The notes under the pieces are model-generated. The model saw only the letters and a program-made list of their open reading frames with translations, did not search any database and was not told where the DNA came from. 35,022 nucleotides of DNA from Lentisphaerota bacterium (GTDB taxonomy: Bacteria > Verrucomicrobiota > Lentisphaeria > Victivallales > Victivallaceae). This document shows, piece by piece, positions 25,102 to 32,419 of this stretch (the first letter of the stretch is position 1; each line of letters opens with the position of its first letter). The translations under genes were made by a program, and so were the position numbers. The DNA lies in the NCBI GenBank assembly GCA_015061695.1, contig SUWA01000022.1, positions 1-35,022 of the forward strand. The letters run 5' to 3'.

Positions 25102-25131
25102 AAAACAACCTCAAAGACAGGAGAAAATATT

Positions 25132-26361
25132 ATGCCCGTATTCAAACCTTTTCATGGATTGGTTCCGCCGGTGGAACGCGCCGCGATGGTTGCGGCCGTG
25201 CCTTACGATGTAGTCAACAGCAAAGAAGCCGCCGCGCTGGCGGCCGGTAATCCGTACAGTTTTTTGCATGTGTCGCGCCCGGAAATCGATATGGAAGACG
25301 GTATTGACCTTTACCGTGATGAAGTTTACGCCCAGGCCCGCAAAGGTTTTGACAAGATCATTGCCGAAGCTCCGCTGACGGTGGATAAAGAAGCTCACTT
25401 GTATATCTATAAACTGGTGATGGGCGAACAAGTTCAGACCGGGGTGTTCGGTGCGGCATCCGCTGTGGATTACGCCGAAAACCGGATCAAAAAGCACGAA
25501 AAAACCCGTCAGGATAAAGAAGATGACCGCACACGACATGTTATGACGCTGCGTTCTCACACCGGTCCGGCATTCTTTACTTACAAGGATGTGCCGGCAA
25601 TCGACGAGCTGGTTGCAGCTGAATGTGCCAAGGCGCCGCTGTTTGACTTTGTGGCGCCCGATGGTATCGGCCACACGTTGTGGCGGGTGGATGCCGCCGT
25701 CAGTCAGAAATTGTCTGAACTTTTTGCAGCTGTGGATTACTTTTATATTGCCGACGGTCATCACCGCAGCGCAGCAGCGGCCCGCACCATGCAGGAATGC
25801 AAGCCGGCCAATCCCAATCATACCGGCGAAGAAGATTACAACTATTTTCTGGCAGCAGCATTCCCGGCTTCGCAGCTGAAAATTTTGCCCTACAACCGGG
25901 CGGTGCGTTCGCTTAACGGCATGAGCAAAGATGATTTTATGCAGAAGTTGAGCGAAAAGTTCACGGTCAGCGTTACCGATGAGCCGTCGCCATCTTGCGG
26001 CGGAACTTTTAAGATGTATCTGGATAAAACCTGGTACACGCTTACTCCCAAGTTCGATATTGCCAATCTGGGCGTGATCGAGCGGCTGGATGTGAGCATT
26101 CTGCAGGATAATGTACTGGCGCCCATGTTGGGGATCGATGACCCGCGTACCAGCAAGGCTATTGATTTTATCGGCGGTATCCGCGGAACGGCCGAGCTGG
26201 AAAAACTGGTCAATTCCGGTGATTTTGCGGTGGCATTTTCCATGTATCCGACTACGGTCGGTCAGTTGATCGACATTGCTGATGCCGGCGAAATCATGCC
26301 GCCCAAATCGACCTGGTTTGAACCAAAGTTGCGTGACGGATTGGTCTGTCATAATTTTTGA
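25132..26361 (+). CDS. DUF1015 family protein
   Basis: A 409-residue cytoplasmic protein matching the DUF1015 family: VPYDVVNSKEAAALAAGNPYSFLHVSRPE near the start, ENRIKKHEKTRQDKEDDRTRH in the middle, and the strongly conserved YIADGHHRSAAAART. The biochemical role of the family is not settled to my knowledge; the ADGHHR motif recalls ParB/sulfiredoxin-type kinases that use a GxHR-like loop, but that is resemblance only. It has a good ribosome binding site (CAGGAG) and lies 30 bases after pyrD and 9 before the cyclase-like gene, so it should be expressed with them. Confidence 0.88.
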   Translation: MPVFKPFHGLVPPVERAAMVAAVPYDVVNSKEAAALAAGNPYSFLHVSRPEIDMEDGIDLYRDEVYAQARKGFDKIIAEAPLTVDKEAHLYIYKLVMGEQVQTGVFGAASAVDYAENRIKKHEKTRQDKEDDRTRHVMTLRSHTGPAFFTYKDVPAIDELVAAECAKAPLFDFVAPDGIGHTLWRVDAAVSQKLSELFAAVDYFYIADGHHRSAAAARTMQECKPANPNHTGEEDYNYFLAAAFPASQLKILPYNRAVRSLNGMSKDDFMQKLSEKFTVSVTDEPSPSCGGTFKMYLDKTWYTLTPKFDIANLGVIERLDVSILQDNVLAPMLGIDDPRTSKAIDFIGGIRGTAELEKLVNSGDFAVAFSMYPTTVGQLIDIADAGEIMPPKSTWFEPKLRDGLVCHNF

Positions 26362-26370
26362 GGATAAGTT

Positions 26371-26994
26371 ATGTCGTGTATTGATTTGACTGCGCCTTTC
26401 AAGGCATGGTTCGATCAGCCGGAAATCACCCGGCGGGAAGTGGCGTTGAAGTCCGAACGGACCCGGTACACCGGAGTAGTTTACAATCTCAATACTACTA
26501 CGATGATGGGCAGTTATATCGACTTCCCCGGTCATATCAAGGAAACCGACAATGGTATGACCGGTGCTAATGCAGATCTGTCTGACTTTGCCGGCATACC
26601 CTGTACGGTTATTCACTTTGACCGGGCCGCTGTACCCGGCGGGATCAGCGCTGCGGATCTGGAGGCTGCCTGCGGCGGTATGCCGGATACACCGGCGGTA
26701 ATTATCAACGCGTTAGGTGCTACCCCGTCATTCGACATAGAACAGCGGTCGGTCTATCTGGAGTTGGATGCAGTGGAGTGGTTGAAAAAGACTCCGTGCA
26801 AACTGTTGATTTCGGATGTATACGAAAGCAAAGCGCTGGAAGGCGTATTTCTCAAACTCTTTGAAGGCGGTATTTCCACGATTTGCGAGCCGGCCAATTT
26901 GCATAAACTGCCATCGGGGCAAGTCAAATTGACGGTATTGTTTCCCAAGATTCCGGTTACTCAACTGCCGTGTGCGTTGATTGCCGAATTTTAA
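26371..26994 (+). CDS. Cyclase/kynurenine-formamidase-family protein with degenerate metal motif
   Basis: A 207-residue protein with the fold pattern of the cyclase family (KynB, isatin hydrolase). The family metal motif HxGTHxDxPxH aligns with MMGSYIDFPGH at 45-55: the first His is Met45, the second His is Tyr49, while Asp51 and His55 remain. A later ISTICEPANL supplies the conserved Glu-Asn-Leu region. Two of the usual metal ligands are therefore lost, so ordinary Zn/Mn hydrolysis is doubtful; it may bind a different metal or act without one. GAGGATAAG sits just before the ATG. Tight spacing to DUF1015 (9 bases) suggests a shared pathway. Confidence 0.72.
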   Translation: MSCIDLTAPFKAWFDQPEITRREVALKSERTRYTGVVYNLNTTTMMGSYIDFPGHIKETDNGMTGANADLSDFAGIPCTVIHFDRAAVPGGISAADLEAACGGMPDTPAVIINALGATPSFDIEQRSVYLELDAVEWLKKTPCKLLISDVYESKALEGVFLKLFEGGISTICEPANLHKLPSGQVKLTVLFPKIPVTQLPCALIAEF

Positions 26995-27013
26995 TAAAAA
27001 AAAGGGGAGTAAA

Positions 27014-27496
27014 ATGAAAAAAATCATTGTGGCTTTGGTCTTGTGTGTGGCTGGAGCTTTCAATCTGGCGGCGGCGGATGGTTTCGGCGCAGGCGTATGG
27101 TTTGATATTCCTGTTCAAGTAACCCATAAATCAATTAATGGTGTTGGTTTGGGTGTGCCGGTGATCGCCAACGCCTCCACTGAAGGCGCTTCGCTGGCAT
27201 TGTGCGGCAACAATGTGCAGAAAATGACCGGCGTACAGTTTGCCATGTTCGGTTTTAACTATGCCAGAACGCTCGAAGGTATTCAGGTCGCCTTTATCAA
27301 TATGTGTCGCGCCCAGCACGGCGATTTTGCTTTGCAGTGGGGATTTTTCAATCAATCCGGCGAAAACGGTATTCAAATCGGTGTGATCAATCAGGGTAAA
27401 AACAATGCTTCGTTCCAGTTGGGATTGATCAATATCAACAAAAACGGTTTGCTGCCGGTGATGATTTTTGTCAATCTGGGCAAAGATATTTTCTGA
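27014..27496 (+). CDS. Exported surface-repeat protein (GxQxGxxN repeats, LA_2272-like)
   Basis: A 160-residue protein with a signal peptide (MKKIIVALVLCVAGAFNLAAA). The mature part is a run of about five 13-15-residue repeats built on G-x-Q-h-x-h-h-N: GVQFAMFGFN, GIQVAFINM, ALQWGFFNQ, GIQIGVINQ, FQLGLININ, ending LPVMIFVNLGKDIF. This matches the LA_2272-type surface repeat family, likely a small beta-structure at the outer membrane. AGGGGAGT precedes the ATG at 27014; an in-frame ATG at 26981 overlaps the cyclase gene and would spoil the signal peptide. The function is not known. Confidence 0.75.
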   Translation: MKKIIVALVLCVAGAFNLAAADGFGAGVWFDIPVQVTHKSINGVGLGVPVIANASTEGASLALCGNNVQKMTGVQFAMFGFNYARTLEGIQVAFINMCRAQHGDFALQWGFFNQSGENGIQIGVINQGKNNASFQLGLININKNGLLPVMIFVNLGKDIF

Positions 27497-27549
27497 TCAG
27501 CAAACGCTGAAACAACTTGCGTCATTAACAGAACCGCGGAGAGAAAGTA

Positions 27550-28344
27550 ATGAAAAAAATCTTACGGAAACTTCTGTTGATGACGCTGGTTTGTTTTTGC
27601 AGTTGGCCGCTGTGCAGGGGGGATGAAGAAGTTGCGCGCAGATACCAAAAGGCGGCTAAACGTTATAAATTTGAAATCCAACCTCGCGCCAAGTTCCCGC
27701 GCCGAATAAGCGGTACCGTTGTTTCGGTAAGCGAAGTCGAACGGGAATTGGATCGTTTTTTTGAGGCACTGGACGAATTAGGTGTATCGTTTGTCAAGAA
27801 AAGCGGCCTGAAAAAAGTTATGTTTTGCCGGAATCTGACCTTGAATGGTATGCCGTGCGGCGGGGTGGCTTACGGAAATTGCATATATTTGAATGTCGGG
27901 TTCAGTAAAGAAACGGTCTACCACGAGATGTTTCATGTATTTGACTCGGCATCGGATGATAAATCGTGGCAAAAATGGAATCATAAAAAATTCCGTTACC
28001 GGGGGATAGATTTCCCGGATCGGCCTGTTTCCAAAGGCAAAAAACGCAAACTGCAGAAACATTACGCCAAATATGATTATGATTTCAACCGGGATTTTGT
28101 TTCCGACTACGCTCAAAGTAATGAAAAAGAAGACCGGGCCGAAACCTTTGCCATGATGATCGGCAACAGCCGCAAGTTTATGTCTTTGGCGCGCCGCAGT
28201 CCCGCTTTATGGGGCAAGATGCAGTATATAATTGAGTTAACTGGACGCAAATCATTGCTGGGCAAAGATTATTGGGTGAAAAAGCTGGGGTGTGAGGTTC
28301 TGCAGCATGATTACCCGTACGCCAATAAGACAAGGCGGGAGTAA
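27550..28344 (+). CDS. Exported putative zinc metallopeptidase, paralogue 1
   Basis: A 264-residue secreted protein: signal peptide MKKILRKLLLMTLVCFCSW..., then a helical region (VARRYQKAAKRYKFEI), a strand-rich part with GNCIYLNVGF, and the zincin motif YHEMFHVFD (His125, Glu126, His129). About 85 residues later SNEKEDRAETFAMM supplies acidic residues that could give the third zinc ligand, as in gluzincins with a late Glu. The next gene is a paralogue sharing all these blocks. I cannot place it in a named peptidase family. It has GGAGAGAAAG before the ATG. Likely location: periplasm or outside the cell. Confidence 0.72.
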   Translation: MKKILRKLLLMTLVCFCSWPLCRGDEEVARRYQKAAKRYKFEIQPRAKFPRRISGTVVSVSEVERELDRFFEALDELGVSFVKKSGLKKVMFCRNLTLNGMPCGGVAYGNCIYLNVGFSKETVYHEMFHVFDSASDDKSWQKWNHKKFRYRGIDFPDRPVSKGKKRKLQKHYAKYDYDFNRDFVSDYAQSNEKEDRAETFAMMIGNSRKFMSLARRSPALWGKMQYIIELTGRKSLLGKDYWVKKLGCEVLQHDYPYANKTRRE

Positions 28345-29124
28345 ATGCGTAATATCATACAACTTGCGTTGCTGGCGGTTACTTTTTTTGCGGCTGTTTT
28401 GCCGGCCGCATCAAACGATGATATTGATAAGAAATATTTGCGGGCAGCCAAACGCTACCGGTTCAAGATCAGCTCCGAGTTTGAGTTCCCGCCGGGAATA
28501 AGCGGCAAAAAAATCCCCATACAGGAACAGGAAGCTGAATTGGAGCGCTTCTTTTCTGCATTGGATAATCTTGGAGTCAAGTTTGTCCGCAAAAGCGGTT
28601 TGGAGCGGGTGATCGTCTGCCGGGATCTTACACACAATGGGTTGAAATGTGCCGGCGTTACCCTGGATGATTGCATTTATTTGAATTACGGCTTCAAAAA
28701 AAAGATCGTCTATCACGAGATGTTTCATGTGCTGGATGAAAAATACAACGATCCGGTATGGAGCAAGCTCAATCATCGCGATTTCCGTTATCTGGGCGTG
28801 GATTACCCTCATTTGCCAGTCAAAGCAGCCCGGCGCAAAGCGCTGCGCGAACATTACCGGAAAGTCAAACGTAATTTTGATGCCGACTTTGTCAGCCGTT
28901 ATGCACAAAGCAAGGAGCGTGAAGATCGGGCGGAAACCTTTGCCTGTATGGTCGATGAGGGCCCGGCCTTTTTACAGCGGGTCCAGAAAAGCACCGTGCT
29001 TTATAACAAGATGCTTTATATAATCGACATGACCGGGCGGAGTTCGTTACTGGGCCGCGACTATTGGAAAATGCGTCTGGGGCGCGATTTTACCGGTAAA
29101 AAATCACCGGCCAAACGGCGCTGA
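28345..29124 (+). CDS. Exported putative zinc metallopeptidase, paralogue 2
   Basis: A 259-residue paralogue of the upstream gene, starting on the base after its stop codon; GGGAG overlaps the end of that gene. It has a signal peptide (MRNIIQLALLAVTFFAAVLPAAS), YLRAAKRYRFKI, FVRKSGLERVIVCRDLTHNG, CIYLNYGF, the zinc motif YHEMFHVLD, then DFVSRYAQSKEREDRAETFACM and the shared tail TGRSSLLGRDYW. The C-terminus is basic and differs from copy 1. All presumed catalytic residues are kept in both copies, so this is a functional-looking tandem duplication that has diverged substantially. Substrate unknown. Confidence 0.72.
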   Translation: MRNIIQLALLAVTFFAAVLPAASNDDIDKKYLRAAKRYRFKISSEFEFPPGISGKKIPIQEQEAELERFFSALDNLGVKFVRKSGLERVIVCRDLTHNGLKCAGVTLDDCIYLNYGFKKKIVYHEMFHVLDEKYNDPVWSKLNHRDFRYLGVDYPHLPVKAARRKALREHYRKVKRNFDADFVSRYAQSKEREDRAETFACMVDEGPAFLQRVQKSTVLYNKMLYIIDMTGRSSLLGRDYWKMRLGRDFTGKKSPAKRR

Positions 29125-29141
29125 AAGAGCTGCGCACTATT

Positions 29142-31121
29142 TTAATCCAGATCTTCGTTACCCAGAATCGCCTGTGCCGCCGATGGCATATCAATCGGGA
29201 GCGGATAAACTTCCTGCATGGAACTTTTTATTTGGGCAAACACTTCCTTGCCGGAATTTTTCTCCGGCAGGAGCGAAAACAGACTGCGGTTTTTGACGGT
29301 CATCAGCAAATTCATTGCTGCGGGAGCATTGGTCCAGCCGCTTTCCATGCACCAGGCACCCCAGAATTTATCGGAACTGCTGCCGTAATACTCCCACAAA
29401 TCAGTATCAAACGCCCGCATCCAACCGCCGGAAAATTCGGGGTGAGAGGTTGATTTTATACGGATACGGGTGATAAATTCAGCCATTTTATTGCGCAATT
29501 GACCGTAACGCTGAATATCAGTTGCCATAAACGCTTCGTGCAAACCGGCCAGCGCAAAAATCTGCGTATACACCAAGTCGCAGCATGGATCGCCAGTTTG
29601 ACTTATCAGCGAGGCCTCGGCACTGCCGTATGCTTCGTTGGAGCCCGGCGGCGGATAAAGACCGTTTTCCATAATGTGCAAAGTTTCCAGTAAGGCACCG
29701 TTTTTATCCATTCTGGCGGCTATATCGTTGATGACCGAATCAAGATACTGCCGATACTGTTGGTTTTCCGGATCGATTTGAATCATCAGAGCCAGCACCA
29801 GCGGCAGTTTGGATAATTCTGCCGAGTAGCCGTTGGTCCATGGCAAATCGGGGTAAACACTCATTATGGAGTTTATGCCGCGAGCGGCTTTGATTTTAAA
29901 TTCTTCGTCGCCAGTCCAGTGGTAAGCACAGGCAAACATGGCCAGTACCGCCGCTTCGCGGTGCGGAGTGTTGTTGACGTAATCTTCGTTGTTGTAGTGA
30001 TCCCAGTTGTGTTCGCGGAAACTGTCCGGCACGGTCAGCGCGGGGCGGTGCAGACCATTGCGCCCGGTGGTGCGCAGCAGCGACCAGATCAAACGCATAA
30101 TCAGTTTTTCCCGCTCCGGCTTGTTTTCGGCCAACGGCAACGCACACATCAGCAGCATGGCGCTTTTGGCATTGCCGCTGGCGTAGTAAGTCGGGACATT
30201 TTCATAAAAAGTAAATTGTCCGTAACAGGGATCGTGCGGATCGGTGGCCCGATTGGCCGGGTCGTCGGCAATCCGTTTGAACAAGGTTTCGGCAATATTG
30301 GCATAAGCCGGATCATCCCGGAGCCGCGCCGCCACGGCAAAGGCTCCGGCAGTTTCAAACGTACAGTCGCTGCGTTCCATGCCGCGCCACGGCTGGGCGC
30401 CATTGCGGGTGATCGTGGAGGCAAAACCTTCGGCCACCATCAGCGTATCGTTGCGGTAATAAAGTATGCTGCGTTCCAGAAAAGCAAATGCGTCGTCAAT
30501 ACAGCGATCCAATTCATCCGGCGGCAACGGTGTGTCGGGCCGCAGCGCCGGGCCGGTTTCCGGCCGGATATTATTTAACTCAATATCCAATCCCAATCGT
30601 GCAAAAAGCCAGTTGAAGAATTTGCAGCAATTCTGTGTGGGGGTGCAGCGGTTGCGCACAAAGTTGCTCAACGGCAGCAGCGAAATAATAAAATCCGGGT
30701 AATCGGGGTGTTCAAAGCATACGGGCGTATATTTTTGCGGCATTTCATAGGCCAACTGCCGGTATCCGGCCGCCCGGGCCAGCGCCAACAGAACTTTACC
30801 CGGTTTTATGGACGATGGAATGAACGGCATCCGGTGAACTGCGATCAGCGAACCATATTGCAGGTCAGCCAGATCCGTCATTGCCACCAAACGCTCGCCT
30901 TCGATCACCCGTTGGCGGCGGAAAGCGGGGGCAAACGGCATTTCGCAGTAAACTTTGAGTTGCTTGCGGCGGCAAATTTCAATCAGCTGACGATCAAACT
31001 CATTAACAGAACAAATACCATCCAAAGCAAGGAGAGAACTGCCGTCAGGCGCGTCAATAATTGCTTGAGCCAAATTTCCCGGATAATTTAACTGCGGCAG
31101 CAAACCAGCCAGATCGTTCAT
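29142..31121 (-). CDS. Unknown two-domain protein with alpha/alpha-barrel (six-hairpin) glycosidase-like region
   Basis: A 659-residue protein with no signal peptide. The first ~170 residues look like an alpha/beta domain (LLALDGICSVNEFD, LKVYCEMPFAP, KVLLALARAAG), recalling glutamine-amidotransferase/beta-galactosidase-trimerisation-like folds. From about 200 onward helices and aromatic loops (FENVPTYYASGNAKSAMLLM, HNWDHYNNEDYVNNTPHREA, LPWTNGYSAELSKLPLVLAL, FDTDLWEYYGSSSDKFWGAW) resemble six-hairpin glycosidase superfamily barrels. I cannot name the family or the catalytic acids. I chose the ATG at 31121 because GGAG lies 9 bases upstream; the ATG at 31136 contains that site. It follows trmB by about 25 bases on the same strand. 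Confidence 0.65.
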   Translation of the reverse strand: MNDLAGLLPQLNYPGNLAQAIIDAPDGSSLLALDGICSVNEFDRQLIEICRRKQLKVYCEMPFAPAFRRQRVIEGERLVAMTDLADLQYGSLIAVHRMPFIPSSIKPGKVLLALARAAGYRQLAYEMPQKYTPVCFEHPDYPDFIISLLPLSNFVRNRCTPTQNCCKFFNWLFARLGLDIELNNIRPETGPALRPDTPLPPDELDRCIDDAFAFLERSILYYRNDTLMVAEGFASTITRNGAQPWRGMERSDCTFETAGAFAVAARLRDDPAYANIAETLFKRIADDPANRATDPHDPCYGQFTFYENVPTYYASGNAKSAMLLMCALPLAENKPEREKLIMRLIWSLLRTTGRNGLHRPALTVPDSFREHNWDHYNNEDYVNNTPHREAAVLAMFACAYHWTGDEEFKIKAARGINSIMSVYPDLPWTNGYSAELSKLPLVLALMIQIDPENQQYRQYLDSVINDIAARMDKNGALLETLHIMENGLYPPPGSNEAYGSAEASLISQTGDPCCDLVYTQIFALAGLHEAFMATDIQRYGQLRNKMAEFITRIRIKSTSHPEFSGGWMRAFDTDLWEYYGSSSDKFWGAWCMESGWTNAPAAMNLLMTVKNRSLFSLLPEKNSGKEVFAQIKSSMQEVYPLPIDMPSAAQAILGNEDLD

Positions 31122-31145
31122 TATTTTGCTCTCCATGTTGATAGG

Positions 31146-31787
31146 TCAGTGGCCAATGTTAACCGCGGGCAGGGGCAGTTTTACCCACGAGTGATGATAA
31201 ACGTTTTTGCCCATTTCGTTCCACATGACTTCAAAATCGGTTTTTATATCGGCTATATCGCTCAAGCGTTCCGGCTTTTCCGCAAAAAGCTGTGAGGCTT
31301 TGACTGCCTGACGGACGGCGGCCAGATATTCAAGGTCGTCGGTCGAAAAATGCCACACTCCGTCGTCTTTCAGCACCCGGTGGATGTGGGTCATAAAGTT
31401 TGAACTCAACAGGCGGTTGCCGCTGTGCCGGTCTTTAGGCCACGGATCGGGGCAGAGAATGTGGATACGGCTCAAGGTGCGGTCGGGCAGCAGACGCGCC
31501 ACCAGCATCCGGGCTTCGGCTTTGAGTACGCGCATATTTTCCACCCCGTTACGCTGATTGCGTTTTACAAGTTTGCGCAACCGGCCGGAAAGCACATCGG
31601 CGGCCAGAATGATCCGCTCCGGATGCCGTTTAGCCAATTCAGTGGTAAAAGAACCTTTGCCGCATCCCAGGTCAAGTTCAATATCCTGATTGCTGCTGTT
31701 GGCTAAAACTGACTCCGGAAGCTCGTAAACACAGCTTAAATTGCAAATAAAAGCGTCTAAAAGCGCAGAATCTTTAAGTTTCATCAT
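31146..31787 (-). CDS. trmB: tRNA (guanine-N7-)-methyltransferase
   Basis: A 213-residue SAM-dependent enzyme that makes m7G46 in the variable loop of tRNAs. IELDLGCGKGSFTTELAKRHPE is the SAM motif I of the family, HILCPDPWPKDRHSGNRL the diagnostic PDPWPK block, and KTDFEVMWNEMG the C-terminal TxFE-like block. It is slightly shorter than average at the N-terminus. It is divergent from the phosphatase gene, and a TATAAT on the minus strand (31832-31837) may be its -10, though no good -35 is visible. Confidence 0.95.
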   Translation of the reverse strand: MMKLKDSALLDAFICNLSCVYELPESVLANSSNQDIELDLGCGKGSFTTELAKRHPERIILAADVLSGRLRKLVKRNQRNGVENMRVLKAEARMLVARLLPDRTLSRIHILCPDPWPKDRHSGNRLLSSNFMTHIHRVLKDDGVWHFSTDDLEYLAAVRQAVKASQLFAEKPERLSDIADIKTDFEVMWNEMGKNVYHHSWVKLPLPAVNIGH

Positions 31788-31908
31788 AAAAATACACTTT
31801 CAAAGGTTTTAATCCGGCAAAACCGGTGTATATTATAGGTGTTGCATTGTAACGTTTTTTTAATTTACAGCCGAAACAGGCTTTTTGCCAGTTAGTTTGA
31901 GAGTTTTT

Positions 31909-32373
31909 ATGGAAAAGTGTGTGCTTTTTGTCTGCACCGGCAATACCTGCCGCAGTCCATTGGCAGAAGCGTACTTTAACAAGTGCGTCCGGGATTTGGC
32001 GCTTGACGGCATTGTCGGGCGTTCGGCCGGATTGTTTGCCGAACCGGGCGCACCGGCATCCGGCAACTCGCAAATGGTGGCCAAAGAAAACGGCTGCAGT
32101 CTGGATGAGTTTGCCGCCCGTTGTCTGAATAGCCAAATGGTTCAGGATGCAGCGCTGATCGTTGGTATGACCGATACTCATTGCCGGAAGATCATAAGCG
32201 TTATGCCGGAGTATGCCGGTAAAGTACACCGTCTGCTGGAATTTGACCGGGGCGGGGAAGTGGTTGATCCCTACGGCGGATCGCTTGACGATTACCGGCG
32301 ATGCTTTGAAAATATGCGCTATGCGCTGGCAAATCTGGCTGAAAACTTGAAAAATGGAAAATTATCAATATAG
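31909..32373 (+). CDS. Low-molecular-weight phosphatase, YwlE (protein-arginine phosphatase) type
   Basis: A 154-residue cysteine phosphatase. The P-loop is FVCTGNTCRSPLAEA (Cys9 nucleophile, Arg15) and the general acid is Asp of VDPYGGSLDDY near residue 123. The loop has Thr at position 13, equivalent to Thr11 of Bacillus YwlE, which selects phospho-arginine; tyrosine-specific relatives usually have Ile or Val there. The following gene contains RpiB and GlyA, the same order as ywlE-ywlF-glyA in Bacillus. GAGAG precedes the ATG at 31909 by 5 bases; an earlier in-frame TTG (31885) is less likely. The arginine phosphatase activity is an inference from one residue plus context; no McsB-type kinase is visible here. 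Confidence 0.85.
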   Translation: MEKCVLFVCTGNTCRSPLAEAYFNKCVRDLALDGIVGRSAGLFAEPGAPASGNSQMVAKENGCSLDEFAARCLNSQMVQDAALIVGMTDTHCRKIISVMPEYAGKVHRLLEFDRGGEVVDPYGGSLDDYRRCFENMRYALANLAENLKNGKLSI

Positions 32374-32419
32374 TAAATATAAACCAATAATGTATAACCC
32401 ATAAACAAAAGGTTGAAAA

